Notes: a model not told the origin generated them from the letters alone. DNA of 64,000 nt from Thermohalobaculum sp965247385 (GCA_965247385.1 CBDFHG010000007.1:806001-870000), one strand, 5' to 3'. Counted from the stretch's first letter, positions 33,333 through 43,921 are shown. A program made the numbers and translations.

Positions 33333-34179
33333 CGACGCTCGGTTCCTCCAGCCAGGCGGGGTCGCGCTTCATCACCTCCAGCCGGTGCGCCGGTTCGTCG
33401 AGCCGTGGCAGCGAGTTGAGCAGCGACCGCGTGTAGGGGTGTTGCGCCTCGTGCAGCGCATCGGCGTGGCAGGTCTCGACGATTCGGCCACCATACATGA
33501 TGATCACCCGGTCGCAGAAGGTGGCGACCAGATTGAGGTCGTGGCTGATGAAGATCAGGCCCATGCCGCGCTCGCGCACCAGCCGGTCGAGAATCTGCAA
33601 CACCCGCATCTGCACGGTGACGTCGAGGGCCGAGGTCGGTTCGTCGGCGATCAGCAGCGCCGGGTCTGGGGCCAGCATCATGGCGATCATGATGCGCTGG
33701 CCCATACCGCCGGAAACCTCATGCGGGTAGAGTTTCGCGACCCGCGCGCTGTCGCGGATCTGCACCGCTTCCAGCATCTCGATCATCCGGGAGCGGGCCT
33801 CACCCCGGCCGGCATCGGTGTGCAGCCGGTAGGCTTCCTGGATCTGTTCGCCGACGGTCATCACCGGGTTCAGCGAGAATTTCGGATCTTGCATGACCAT
33901 CGAAATCCTTTCGCCCCGGACATGGCGCATTTCGCGTTCGGTGAGGGCCTGCAATTCGACCCCGTCGAATTCGATCTTGCGGGCGGTTGCCTCGCCGGGC
34001 GGGCGTACCAGACGAAGGATCGCGCGCCCGGTCATCGACTTGCCGGAGCCGGATTCGCCGACGATGCCGACCCGCTCGCGTCCGACCGAAAACGAGATGC
34101 CGCGCACCGCCTCAATCATCCCGCCGCCGCGCTTGGGGAAGCGGACCCAGAGATCCTCGACGCGCAGGAGATCGGTCAC
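33319..34179 (-). CDS. peptide ABC transporter ATPase, DppD-type
   Basis: 286 residues from a GTG at 34179, which overlaps the permease stop as GTGA; the frame is open further upstream only by overlapping the permease. It has Walker A GESGSGKSM, MVMQDPKFSLNPVMTVGEQI, a somewhat altered signature VSGGMGQRIMIAMML, Walker B LLIADEPTSALDVT and SHDLNLVATFCDRV. It forms the second nucleotide-binding subunit of the transporter. Confidence 0.92.
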   Translation of the reverse strand: MTDLLRVEDLWVRFPKRGGGMIEAVRGISFSVGRERVGIVGESGSGKSMTGRAILRLVRPPGEATARKIEFDGVELQALTEREMRHVRGERISMVMQDPKFSLNPVMTVGEQIQEAYRLHTDAGRGEARSRMIEMLEAVQIRDSARVAKLYPHEVSGGMGQRIMIAMMLAPDPALLIADEPTSALDVTVQMRVLQILDRLVRERGMGLIFISHDLNLVATFCDRVIIMYGGRIVETCHADALHEAQHPYTRSLLNSLPRLDEPAHRLEVMKRDPAWLEEPSVDAYV

Positions 34180-35089
34180 TGGCTGCCCCGTTTTGGATCG
34201 AGAACGTCGCGCAGGCCATCGCCCAGCAGGTTGAAGCCCAGCGAGACGATGAAGATTGCCAGGCCCGGCATGGTCGCGACCCACCAGTGATCGAGGATGA
34301 ACTTGCGCCCGGACGAGATCATTGCGCCCCATTCAGGCAGCGGCGGCTGGGCACCCATGCCGAGAAAACCCAGGCCGGCGGCGGTCAGGATGACCCCGGC
34401 CATGTCCAGCGTCATCCGGATGATGATCGACGACATGCAGAGCGGCCAGATATGACCGGTAATGATCCGCATCACGCCGGCCCCCTGAAGCTGGATCGCG
34501 GCGATGTAGTCGGCGCGGCGGATGGTCAGCGTCTCCGCCCGGGCGATACGGGCATAGGGCGGCCAGGCGGTCAGCGCGATCGCGAGAACTGCGTTCTCGA
34601 TCCCGGCGCCGAGTGCGGCAACGAATGCCAGCGCCAGCACCAGTCTGGGGAAGGCGAGGAAGATATCGGTGATCCGCATCAGCGCCAGATCGGCCCAGCC
34701 GCCCAGATAACCCGCCGCCGTGCCGACCAGCAACCCGAACACCGGCGCCGTCACCGCCACCAGCGTGACGATGAACAGCGTGATCTTCGCCCCGTGGACA
34801 ATGCGGCTGTAGATGTCGCGGCCCAACTCGTCGGCGCCGAGCAGGTAACCGCCTTCGCCCGGTGGCGTGAGCCGGGCGGCGAGGTCCTGCGCCAAGGGGT
34901 CGTGGGTGGCGATCAACGGTGCAATGGCGGCGATGACAACGAGCGCCACGATGGTCAGAAATCCCAGCATCGCCAGTCGGTTGGATCGGAAGTTGAGCCA
35001 GCCGAGATAGATCTGCGCCAACCGCGCCTGCCGCCGCGAGCGCGGCGTGTCGGTGGTCAGCCATTGCCGCCAGGATTCGGTTTCACCGC

Positions 35090-35093
<4 letters not shown>
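34176..35093 (-). CDS. peptide ABC transporter permease, DppC-type
   Basis: A 305-residue inner-membrane permease. After a cytoplasmic N-terminus (NFRSNRLAMLGF) come six hydrophobic segments and the EAA-loop region ARAETLTIRRADYIAAIQLQ. LLGADELGRDIYSRIVHGAK is characteristic of DppC/OppC. Its start overlaps the DppB stop by ATGA. Confidence 0.92.
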
Positions 35094-36151
<1,058 letters not shown>

Positions 36152-36155
36152 GCCC

Positions 36156-37766
36156 TTACTTCGTGACCGTCCAGTAATAGGCCGCGGTGATGGCCGAACC
36201 GGTGACGAAGCCCTTCACGTTGGCCTGCCTTCCGATCTGTTCGATCTTCTGGAACATCGGAACGAAGGGCGAAACCCGCTGATGCCAACGCTGGATTTCG
36301 ACATACATCCGCGCCCGCGTAGCGGTATCAGCCTCGGTAACGGCCGCTGCTGTCGCCGCCGTCATCGCCGGGATGTTCCAGCCGTTGCGCCAGGCCAGTT
36401 TGCCGGTCAGTTTCGCCTCGATCCGGTTGTCCGGGTTATGGGCGAAAGTATCGGCATTGGTGTGCGGATCCGGGTAGTCCGGGCCCCAGGCGCCAACATA
36501 GATCTGGAACTGGCGGGCCCGGTATTTGGTCAGCGTCTGCTTGCCGGTGCCCTGGGTGATCGAGACGTTGATCCCGACCTGCGCGAACGAGTTCTGCAGT
36601 GTCTGGGCGATCTCGACCCGCTCCTGCGCGGTGCGCACGATGATCTCGAGGTCGAAACCGTCCGCATAACCTGCCTCGGCCAGCAGCGCCCGCGCCCTCT
36701 CGACATTCAACGTATAGGGCTGATCCTTCAACTCGCCCAGGTAGGTAAGCGGCAGAAACGCCTGATGCACCGTGTACTGGCCCTTGAGGAACGAGTCTGC
36801 CATCGCCTCGTAGTCGACCAGGTATTTCAGCGCCTCGACGACCTTCGGGTTCGAGAGGATCGGGTCAGTCTGGTTCATCGAGAAATACAGAATCCGGCCA
36901 CGCAGGTCGCTGTCGACCGCAAGGTCGGAGTTGCCGGAAATCGCCGCGATATCCTCAGGGCTGAGGTTGCGGGCGATATCGACGTCGCCACGCTCCAGCA
37001 ACAGACGCTGGGTTGCGGACTCCTGGATGTTTCGCACGACGACGCGCTTCATCGCCGGTTCACCCTTGTAGAAGTTGGGGTTGGCTTCCAGCGTGTAGCT
37101 CTCGTTCGGCTTCCAGTTCACCAGCGAGTAGGCACCGGAACCGGCCGAGTTGGTCTTGAGCCAGGCATTGCCCCAGTCGCCGTCGACCTCGTGGCTTTTT
37201 ACCACCTCGCTGTCAACGATATATGCGATCGTCGCGGTCAGGCAGTTCAGTACGAAGGACGTGGCGTATTTCTTGTCGGTGGTCAACTGGAAAGTGTCGT
37301 CATCCAGCGCCACCAGCGTCTCGCCGAGGTTATCGGCGGTAAACCCGAACTGGGTCACGATGAAGGACGGGGTCTTCTCCATCGCAACGGCGCGGCGGAG
37401 CGAATATTCGACATCGCGGGCGGTCACCGGATTGCCGGACGTGAATGTCATGCCCGGGCGGATCTTGAAGGTGAAGACCTTGCCGTCGCCGGAAACTTCC
37501 CAGCTCTCGGCGATGTCGGGCTGGTAGCCTGTCGACAGGTCCGCCGGGTCGAAACTGACCAGTGAGCCGTAGACGTTGTTGGCGATGTCGGACCCGGAGA
37601 ACTCGAAGCTCTCCTGCGGGTCGAGCGTGGTGATGTCGTCAATCTGGGTGGCAATGACGAGAATGTTGGGCGGGGTCTCGGCCAGCGCCTGGGGCGCTGG
37701 TACGGCAAGCGGCACTGTCAGGGCCGCCGCGAGAGAGGCTGCGGAAAGTTTTCGCATCAAACTCAT
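36156..37766 (-). CDS. peptide ABC transporter substrate-binding protein (SBP_bac_5)
   Basis: A 536-residue periplasmic binding protein of cluster C. A signal peptide (LSAASLAAALTVPLAVPAPQ, cut after ALA) precedes IDDITTLDPQESFEFSGSDI, the usual N-terminal signature. YQPDIAESWEVSGDGKVFTF and QIYVGAWGPDYPDPHTNADT in the peptide site follow. AAAGGAGGAATACCC precedes the ATG, an excellent ribosome site. It is the first gene of the six-gene operon (binding protein, two permeases, two ATPases, M19 dipeptidase). The exact peptide ligand is unknown; the dipeptidase suggests dipeptides, possibly with D-residues. Confidence 0.93.
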   Translation of the reverse strand: MSLMRKLSAASLAAALTVPLAVPAPQALAETPPNILVIATQIDDITTLDPQESFEFSGSDIANNVYGSLVSFDPADLSTGYQPDIAESWEVSGDGKVFTFKIRPGMTFTSGNPVTARDVEYSLRRAVAMEKTPSFIVTQFGFTADNLGETLVALDDDTFQLTTDKKYATSFVLNCLTATIAYIVDSEVVKSHEVDGDWGNAWLKTNSAGSGAYSLVNWKPNESYTLEANPNFYKGEPAMKRVVVRNIQESATQRLLLERGDVDIARNLSPEDIAAISGNSDLAVDSDLRGRILYFSMNQTDPILSNPKVVEALKYLVDYEAMADSFLKGQYTVHQAFLPLTYLGELKDQPYTLNVERARALLAEAGYADGFDLEIIVRTAQERVEIAQTLQNSFAQVGINVSITQGTGKQTLTKYRARQFQIYVGAWGPDYPDPHTNADTFAHNPDNRIEAKLTGKLAWRNGWNIPAMTAATAAAVTEADTATRARMYVEIQRWHQRVSPFVPMFQKIEQIGRQANVKGFVTGSAITAAYYWTVTK

Positions 37767-38064
37767 GGGTATTCCTCCTTTGTTTATTCTCTGCCGGGTC
37801 ACGAATGCCCGACAGCCTGACGGTGCGGATAGATCCCCGCCCGTCCATTTTTGAGCACTGCCGACGACACCCGGTGCACAGACCGTTGTGCCGCCATGGA
37901 ATTTCGCCTGCATGACGAGTGCGATGGCCATCGGATCGCGGCCATGCCGGTTGGATCGTGGGGAGATTTTACTATCGAGTCAAGAATGCTTGCGCAGGCG
38001 CATGATGAGACGTTGCGGGAATGCCGTACAGGGCCGCTTCAATGGGCCGTCTGAAGGTAGTTTC
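37767..38064. other. 300-base gap upstream of the peptide operon
   Basis: No gene was recognised here. It should contain the promoter of the peptide-transport operon, but no convincing -35/-10 pair was picked by eye. Confidence 0.4.
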
Positions 38065-38715
38065 TTACAGTACTGCGCCGACAGGCGGCGGTTTGCTGCC
38101 GTCGAACCGGGTCTGCACCCGATGCCAACCGCCTTCGGATTCGCGGCACGCGATGCCATAACGGGTGGTGTGCTGGTCGTTGATCGCGACGTCCTTGATA
38201 AACTCGCGGCACCAGTGCTTGGTCTCGCTGCGATAGGTGCGGGTCGGGATGATCGACATCACGCCCGCAAGCTCGTCATCCGTCAACGACACAGCGGCAC
38301 CGCTGAGCGCATTTTCCAGAGCATCCTGTATCACCCGGTCGGTCAGCGCTGCGATCTGGATCTCGCGTTCCATCAACGCCTGGCCGGCACGCTGCTCGAC
38401 CCAGTGATTGCCAACCACCACGACGGCGGTCGCAGCCGCGACGGGGCCAGCCCAACGCAGCACCGTGCGGCCAATGGCGCGCCGCCGGCGCGCGGCGAAA
38501 CCGGCGCGGACACTACGAGCAAGGGCAAGGGATTCCGGCGCATCGAGTTCTTCGGCGAAGCTTTCGCGAACCGCATCGTCGATCCGCCCAAAGGAATCGA
38601 CGAGCGCGCGGGCCCCGACATCTGCCGCAAGGCTCCGGCGCAGGCGGGAGGTTTCCTCCAGCCCGAGTTCCTGATCGTGATAGGCCGAGAGCATTTCAGC
38701 CGATACTTCGCTCAT
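38065..38715 (-). CDS. anti-sigma factor, membrane-anchored
   Basis: A 216-residue protein. The N-terminal anti-sigma domain begins SEVSAEMLSAYHDQELGLEE; the zinc HxxxCxxC of the ZAS type is absent. One membrane helix follows an Arg-rich stretch (WAGPVAAATAVVVVG, about residues 88-102). The periplasmic C-terminus has SETKHWCREFIKDVAINDQH and YGIACRESEGGWHRVQT, resembling small outer-membrane antigen-like domains, with two Cys that could form a redox-sensitive pair. It starts 3 bases after the sigma-like gene. It should sequester that protein at the membrane. Confidence 0.8.
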   Translation of the reverse strand: MSEVSAEMLSAYHDQELGLEETSRLRRSLAADVGARALVDSFGRIDDAVRESFAEELDAPESLALARSVRAGFAARRRRAIGRTVLRWAGPVAAATAVVVVGNHWVEQRAGQALMEREIQIAALTDRVIQDALENALSGAAVSLTDDELAGVMSIIPTRTYRSETKHWCREFIKDVAINDQHTTRYGIACRESEGGWHRVQTRFDGSKPPPVGAVL

Positions 38716-38718
38716 TTT

Positions 38719-39060
38719 TCAGTCACTCCTCTCAACGACGCCTCTCAGCGTCTCTCGGGCCCGGGCGATGCGGCTCGTCACCGCAGCAACGCTGGCGTCG
38801 GTGATCTCGGCCACCTCCCGGTAACTGCGGCCTTCGACCGCACCCAGGAGAAGCGCCTCTCGCTGTTCCGTCGGCAACTGCGCGATCGCTGCACTTGCCG
38901 CCGAGAATTCCAGCCGGGCAATCACCGCCCGCTCGCCGTCCAGGGCCTGCTCGGCATCGGATCGGATGATACCGAGCTTCTCGCTCCTGGTCGTCTGGTT
39001 ACGCACCTCGTTCCTAATCTTAATCTGCTTGTGCCTCGATCTGGCTTTCGCTTTCCCCAT
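38719..39060 (-). CDS. ECF sigma-like protein reduced to region 4
   Basis: From the ATG at 39060 the product is 113 residues. Residues 45-110 are a clear sigma region 4 (AIAQLPTEQREALLLGAVEG, RSYREVAEITDASVAAVTSR, then IARARETLRG). Region 2, which melts and recognises the -10 element, is missing; the N-terminal part (KAKARSRHKQIKIRNEVRNQ) is basic and unlike it. The frame is open upstream to 39171 but does not restore region 2. It is either a truncated sigma factor or a stand-alone region-4 regulator. It is paired with the downstream anti-sigma gene. Confidence 0.65.
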   Translation of the reverse strand: MGKAKARSRHKQIKIRNEVRNQTTRSEKLGIIRSDAEQALDGERAVIARLEFSAASAAIAQLPTEQREALLLGAVEGRSYREVAEITDASVAAVTSRIARARETLRGVVERSD

Positions 39061-39113
39061 GCTCAATTTTGTGTCCACGGGTCGGTAAGCAAATCCAATG
39101 AAGGGAGCGAATA

Positions 39114-39284
39114 ATGTTCCGTAACCAAAACCAGAAAACTCTGTCGGCCCTGCTTGCACGTAGCAGCGCAATCGCGTTGATCGCCGCGTTCATGCCACTT
39201 GGCATGAATCTGTCCGGTGACGGCGTCACCATCGGTGCGCCTTATGCCATGCCGCCGCCAGCGCCACCCCGGCAAGCACGATAG
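39114..39284 (+). CDS. small putative exported protein divergent from the sigma-like gene
   Basis: A 56-residue frame, MFRNQNQKTLSALLARSSAI onward, with a hydrophobic segment (AIALIAAFMPLGM) and a Pro-rich end (MPPPAPPRQAR). AAGGGAG lies 7 bases before the ATG, which is the main support. Small exported proteins are often encoded opposite ECF sigma/anti-sigma pairs and controlled by them. It overlaps the decayed membrane gene on the other strand at its 3' end. Confidence 0.45.
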   Translation: MFRNQNQKTLSALLARSSAIALIAAFMPLGMNLSGDGVTIGAPYAMPPPAPPRQAR

Positions 39285-39700
39285 CGGCGTAGATCGTGAC
39301 GATGAGAACGAGCATGCGGGAATTCTCCGACCAGTCGGAGACAAGCTCCAGCCAGGCGATGAACAACAACACGACCACCGCCAGCCATCCGGTGACCGCG
39401 GGCAACAACCGCTCGCGCCGCCCCAGCCCGGCGGCCCACAGAATCCCCTCGCCGACGGCACGAAACGGGTTGCCCGCGCTCTACAGATCGGCCACCAGCG
39501 CGGTGAAGAGTGCGAACCCCACCCACCAAATCACCCAGACGAAAACGGTGGCGAAGTTCTGCGTCGGTGACAGCGGACCGTCCGAAGTGTCGAAGATGTG
39601 GAACTGCCCAGGCACCGCGGTGGTGACGTAGAACCGGTCAGTTTCAGCGCCTTGACCTGGCCGGGCACCTTGTTCTCGTAGTTCGCCATCGTGAGGATCT
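39226..39700 (-). pseudogene. decayed multi-spanning membrane protein gene
   Basis: On the minus strand FYVTTAVPGQFHIFDTSDGP and NFATVFVWVIWWVGFALFTA run to LVADL, then an in-frame TAG at about 39481. Immediately after it, NPFRAVGEGILWAAGLGRRE, then LLPAVTGWLAVVVLLFIAWL, continues in the same frame. Upstream a frame change is needed to connect to ENKVPGQVKALKL. The pattern resembles the long membrane proteins annotated as fenitrothion hydrolase-like. Both ends are missing. Confidence 0.6.
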
Positions 39701-39866
39701 CGGCCGAGGCGCTGCCTCCCCCCAGACCATCGCAATCGGCGCCAAAAGTGTTGTGAACTTGTTGATTGTCGGTTCCCTTTTTTCCTCGCATTCCCTTCAT
39801 GCTGGCCCGAGAAAAAGATATCATGAGTTTCCGTGCCTGTGCTGATCGTCACCGCCCGCAAATCCC

Positions 39867-40502
39867 TCAGCGTGCAATTTGGCCGTCGCGCAGGGTGATC
39901 GCGCGACTTTCGAGGCGTCCTGCATCGGCGGGATCATGCGACACCACCAGGGTCGCGATGTTGCGGGCACGGGTCAGTTCGCGCACCAAATCCGCCATCT
40001 CGCCCCGCGTTTCCAAGTCCAACGCACTGAAGGGTTCATCCAGCAACATCAAGGGTTTGTCGCGCAGCAGGTCGCGGGCCAGCGCGACGCGCTGGCGCTG
40101 GCCGCCGGAGAGTTGGCCGGGCAGGCGGCGCTCGAAGCCGGGCAGGCCGATCTCCTCCAGAACGGCTCGGACACGCGCCCGCTGATCCGCATTCGGACGC
40201 CCGCGCGGGTCGAATCCGAGAACGATATTCATCTCTACATCCAAGTGGTCGAACAGATCGCCGGACTGGAACAGCGCCGAAACCGGTCGATCCGCCGGCG
40301 CGAGCGGGAGGATCGATTTCCCGTCGCAAAGAATGTCGCCGGAGAGCGGCTGGAGGAACCCGCAGATCAGGTCGACCAGGGTCGATTTACCCGCGCCGCT
40401 GGGGCCGGAAAGAGTAACGATCTCGCCCCGCTTCAGGGTCAGTTCGAAAGTGAATTCCGGGCCACCGGGATAGGCGAAGCGCAGGTTCTCAACGCACAGC
40501 AT
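39867..40502 (-). CDS. thiQ: thiamine ABC transporter ATPase
   Basis: A 211-residue ATPase that powers thiamine/TPP import. It has Walker A SGPSGAGKST at about residues 33-42, LSGGQRQRVALARDLLRDKP, Walker B LMLLDEPFSALDLETR and the switch histidine in VVSHDPADA. The short length and ALFQSGDLFDHLDVEMNIVL are typical of ThiQ. The ATG at 40502 overlaps the end of thiP by 14 bases. Confidence 0.93.
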   Translation of the reverse strand: MLCVENLRFAYPGGPEFTFELTLKRGEIVTLSGPSGAGKSTLVDLICGFLQPLSGDILCDGKSILPLAPADRPVSALFQSGDLFDHLDVEMNIVLGFDPRGRPNADQRARVRAVLEEIGLPGFERRLPGQLSGGQRQRVALARDLLRDKPLMLLDEPFSALDLETRGEMADLVRELTRARNIATLVVSHDPADAGRLESRAITLRDGQIAR

Positions 40503-42120
40503 GACGGCCTCCGACAACCCGCTCGATCCCGGTGAAGAACACCAGGCTGAGAGCCAGGAGCACCAGCGCAATGGCGGCGGCCTCATCGCTCTGGTAGCGG
40601 CCGCTGCGTTGGTAGAGGAGCCAGGGCAGGGTGCGGAAACTGTCCGAGCCGAACAGCGCGATCACGCCCAGGTCGCCCACCGAAAGCGCCGCCGACAGGG
40701 CGGCGGCGAAACCAAGCTCGCGCCGCGCCACCGGGAACTCGACCAGCCGCAACCGCGCGAGGCCAGTGATGCCGAGGCTGGCGCAGAGCCGGTCGTGCCG
40801 CGCCCCGCTCTCGGCCAGCCGGCCTTGCAGCGCGCGGACCGCGAAGGGCAGCGACAGGAGGACATTGGCGGCCAGCACCAGGAACGGGGCGAGCGCGAAA
40901 GTGTCGGCCAGGCCGCGCAAGCTGAGAAAAGCACCGAGGCCGAAGACGATGGCGGGGACGGCGAGATAGATGGTCGAGGCGAGATCGACCAACCCGGCGA
41001 CGTTGGCATACCGCGCCAGCCGGGTCGGCAGCACCAGCGTGCGGCGCGCTTCGCAGATCGCCCAGGCGAGACCGCAGGTGATTCCGGCGGAGGTCAGCGC
41101 GATAACGGTGCTGAACATGAGGGCGGCGCGGAAGGCGGGGTCGGTGGGCAGGGTCAACAATTCCGCCCGGATGCCACCCATGACGATCGCGGCGAGCGGT
41201 GCGGCGACGATGCCGATAGCGGCCAACGCCGTAATGCCATCGGCCAGCCGCGCCCCGCGTTCCATGCGGTCGGGCCGGATCCGGCCGCCGAGCCCTGCCC
41301 CGCCCCGCCCGGTCGCCCATTCGGTGGGAAACCGGGCCAGCGCCAGCAGCACCAGCGCGCAGAGGCCAAGTTGCAGCAAGCTGAGGGCCGCCGCCTTGCC
41401 GAGGTCGAAGTCGAGCCGGGCGGCCTCGTAGATCGCCACCTCCAGCGTACTTGCCTTCGGCCCCCCGCCCAGCATCAAGACCAGACTGAACGAGGTAAAG
41501 CAGAGCAGGAACACCAGCCCGCAGGCGCCCGGGGCGACCCGCCGGATCGCCGGCCACTCGACGAAACGCCAGACCTCGCGCCCGCCCATGCCAAGCTGTG
41601 CGGCCAGCCGCCAGCGCCCGTCCGGGATACCGGCAATTGCTGCGTAGAAGATCCGCGCCATCAGGGGCGCGTTGAAGAAGACATGGGCCAGCAGGATGCC
41701 GGGCAGACCGTAGAGCGCCCCGCCCGGCCCCGGCAGGCCGAGAGCGGCGGTGGCATCGGTCACCCAGCCGGCCCGGCCCCAGACCGAGACGACACCGATG
41801 GCGGCGACGGTGGTCGGCATCACCAGCGCCAGCGAGGCCAGCAGATGCAAGGCCTGGGCGCCCCGCGGCCCGGCGCGGCGATGCACGGCCCGCGCGGCGG
41901 CGAGGCCAATGAGACAGGACAGCAGGGTTGATAGCGCCGCCTGTTTCAGCGTGAACAGGGTCACCCCGCGCACATAGGTGTCGCCGAGAAGCGCGGGCAG
42001 ATCAAGCCCGCCCGCCCCATTCCTGCTTGCTTCGGCCGCGACCGCCCAAATAGCCGCGCCCGCCAGCCCCGCCGCCAGTGCGGCAGCGGCCAAGCCAGGC
42101 GCCAGCCGGGTGGCGTTCAC
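40489..42120 (-). CDS. thiP: thiamine ABC transporter permease
   Basis: A 543-residue membrane protein with two fused permease halves and about 12 hydrophobic helices. LMARIFYAAIAGIPDGRWRL and LCFTSFSLVLMLGGGPKAST in the first half, and DLGVIALFGSDSFRTLPWLL, then LYQRSGRYQSDEAA, near the end are typical of ThiP. A GTG at 42120 overlaps the thiB stop (GTGA) and is taken as the start. Several long antisense frames here are shadows. Confidence 0.93.
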   Translation of the reverse strand: MNATRLAPGLAAAALAAGLAGAAIWAVAAEASRNGAGGLDLPALLGDTYVRGVTLFTLKQAALSTLLSCLIGLAAARAVHRRAGPRGAQALHLLASLALVMPTTVAAIGVVSVWGRAGWVTDATAALGLPGPGGALYGLPGILLAHVFFNAPLMARIFYAAIAGIPDGRWRLAAQLGMGGREVWRFVEWPAIRRVAPGACGLVFLLCFTSFSLVLMLGGGPKASTLEVAIYEAARLDFDLGKAAALSLLQLGLCALVLLALARFPTEWATGRGGAGLGGRIRPDRMERGARLADGITALAAIGIVAAPLAAIVMGGIRAELLTLPTDPAFRAALMFSTVIALTSAGITCGLAWAICEARRTLVLPTRLARYANVAGLVDLASTIYLAVPAIVFGLGAFLSLRGLADTFALAPFLVLAANVLLSLPFAVRALQGRLAESGARHDRLCASLGITGLARLRLVEFPVARRELGFAAALSAALSVGDLGVIALFGSDSFRTLPWLLYQRSGRYQSDEAAAIALVLLALSLVFFTGIERVVGGRHAVR

Positions 42121-43118
42121 TCGCCCATCACCGCCAGCCATTCGGCGATCCAGGCCCTGCGGTAGGTCCGAGCCTCGTCGGCCGAGAAAGCCAATGTCCG
42201 CTCGGGTTTCACCAAGGTGCCGAAGGCGGCCGGCAATTCGGCGCGCGGGTTGACCGGGAACATCCAGTTGGTGGTCGGGATCGCCGACTGCGCCGCCTCG
42301 CCGATCAGATAGGCAATGAACCGCCGGGCCAGTTCCGGATGGGCCGAGGATGCGGTTACCGCGGCCAGTTCCATTTGCAGGTAGTGACCCTCGTCAAAGC
42401 TCGCCGCCTTGATGAAGGTCTCGCCCTCGACCACGGCGTGATAGGCGGGCGAAGTGGTATAGGACAGCACCATATCGGCCTCGCCTTCGAGAAACAGCGA
42501 ATAGCTGTCCCACCAGCCCTTGGTCACCGTCAGGATCTTCGGCTTCAGGCGGCGCCAGACCTCCGGCGCCTCGTCGCCATAGACGGCGCGCACCCACATC
42601 AGCAGGCCAAGGCCGGGGGTGGCCGAGCGCGGATCCTGGATCACGATCTTCAGGTCGTCGGGTGCCGCCAGAAGTTCTTCGAACGAGCCCGGCGGGGTGG
42701 CTGTCCGGCGGGTGTCGTAGACGAAGGCAAAATGCCCCCAGTCGAACGGCGCAAACAGCGGATCGTCCCATGCCACAGGGGTCGCCAGTTCGCCCAGGGT
42801 CACGTCGTGCGGGGCAAACAGGCCGGAATCAAGGGCCTCGCCCGCCAGGTTGACGTCCAGCCCAAGCAGGACATCGGCCTTGGAGGACTCCCCCTCCAGC
42901 CGGATGCGGTTGAAGGCGCCGATCGAGCTGTCGAGGCCGACGAATTGCAGATCACAGTCGCAGGTCTCTTCGAAGCCCTTCTCGATCACCGGGCCGGGGC
43001 CCCATTCCGAGGCGAAGCTGTCATAGGTGTAGACGGTCAACACTGGTTGGCCCGCCAGCGCAGGCGCCCACAGGCCAAGAGCCAGCGCCATGGTTGGAAG
43101 CAGGATTCGAATATTCAT
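42117..43118 (-). CDS. thiB: thiamine ABC transporter substrate-binding protein
   Basis: A 333-residue periplasmic protein binding thiamine and its phosphates. It has a signal peptide (LLPTMALALGLWAPALAG) followed by VLTVYTYDSFASEWGPGPVI, the family N-terminus. ADVLLGLDVNLAGEAL, PFDWGHFAFVYDT and LSYTTSPAYHAV line the ligand site. GGAGGAACGTGCA precedes the ATG at 43118. It is the first gene of thiBPQ and lies about 70 bases downstream of the TPP riboswitch. Confidence 0.94.
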   Translation of the reverse strand: MNIRILLPTMALALGLWAPALAGQPVLTVYTYDSFASEWGPGPVIEKGFEETCDCDLQFVGLDSSIGAFNRIRLEGESSKADVLLGLDVNLAGEALDSGLFAPHDVTLGELATPVAWDDPLFAPFDWGHFAFVYDTRRTATPPGSFEELLAAPDDLKIVIQDPRSATPGLGLLMWVRAVYGDEAPEVWRRLKPKILTVTKGWWDSYSLFLEGEADMVLSYTTSPAYHAVVEGETFIKAASFDEGHYLQMELAAVTASSAHPELARRFIAYLIGEAAQSAIPTTNWMFPVNPRAELPAAFGTLVKPERTLAFSADEARTYRRAWIAEWLAVMGE

Positions 43119-43185
43119 TGCACGTTCCTCCATTCGGAACGGCGAAAGGTCGGGAGATAGTGGCTGGATCCGATGCCCCGGCCGT

Positions 43186-43266
43186 TTTCTCTTCCCTCCG
43201 CCAGTACTAACTGGGTCAGGTTCAGCGGGTGCATCTCAGCCCATCTGGGGCGCCCCGAGAGAACGG
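43186..43266 (-). promoter_or_regulatory. TPP riboswitch (THI element)
   Basis: On the minus strand the conserved core GGGCTGAGATGCACCCGCTG, then AACCTGACCCAGTTAGTACT, then GGCGGAGGGAAGA, is intact, preceded by a CGGGGCGCCCC stem. It should repress thiBPQ when TPP is plentiful. Confidence 0.96.
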
Positions 43267-43318
43267 CGCAGAGAATATTGACAGTGACGCGGATTGCAAG
43301 CCCATCAGGGGGCGGACC

Positions 43319-43921
43319 CAGGGGCATCGCTTTTGAAACAGGTTCTTTCATTTTGGTTCGAACAGATTCATGCCGTATTCTGGCAGCAGTCAGGAGATAT
43401 GTCGGAATGAAAGAGTTTTCCAAATTATTTGAAGGTGTTAACGATCCGCTCCGGAGTAATGCGACGCGCCATGATTTACATGAAATGCTGATGATTGCTC
43501 TGCTTTGCGCGCTTTGTGGCGGCGCGGGCTGTCATGATATGTCGCTGTTCGGACGCTCAAAGGAGAAGTTTTTGCGCCGTTTTATCGCCCTGGAGCACGG
43601 CATTCCCAGCCATGACGCGTTTTCAGACCTGTTCAATGCACTTGATCCGAAGAGTTTCCAGCAGGTGATGCTACGCCTTCCGGGAGATTTTGCCCGCAAC
43701 CTTGCGGGTGTCATTGCGATTGATGGCAAGGCGTTGCGCCGTTCGTTTTGCCGCGCATCAGGCAACTCGCCGCTGCATTTGGTGCAGGCGTTTGCGGCGG
43801 AGGCACGGCTCGTGCTCGGGCCGGTCGCGGTGGATGAAAAATCAAACGAGATTACCGCAATTCCTGAACTGCTCGCTTTTGGACGTCAAAGACCGGATCA
43901 TTACTGCTGACGCAATGCCAC
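43319..43921 (+). mobile_element. ISAs1-family element, 3'-truncated
   Basis: Starts with terminal repeat CAGGGGCATCGCTTTTGAAA and carries the 5' half of the transposase. It is cut at 43921, where the ISNCY terminal repeat begins. The roughly 250 bases shared with the copy at 8000-8924 look identical. Confidence 0.82.
43407..43910 (+). pseudogene. ISAs1-family transposase, N-terminal half
   Basis: Reads MKEFSKLFEGVNDPLRSNAT, then LLCALCGGAGCHDMSLFGRS, then GIPSHDAFSDLFNALDPKSF and LAGVIAIDGKALRRSF, the standard ISAs1 N-terminal region. After IPELLAF the frame closes within nine codons, whereas the next frame continues as LDVKDRIITADAMP. One extra T in a TTTT run explains it, and the same extra base is in the other copy. 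The catalytic C-terminal half is absent. Confidence 0.85.

Noticed and set aside
40501..41931. 476-codon Gln/Arg-rich plus-strand frame opposite thiP
   Set aside because: Shadow of a membrane permease; no start context or motif.
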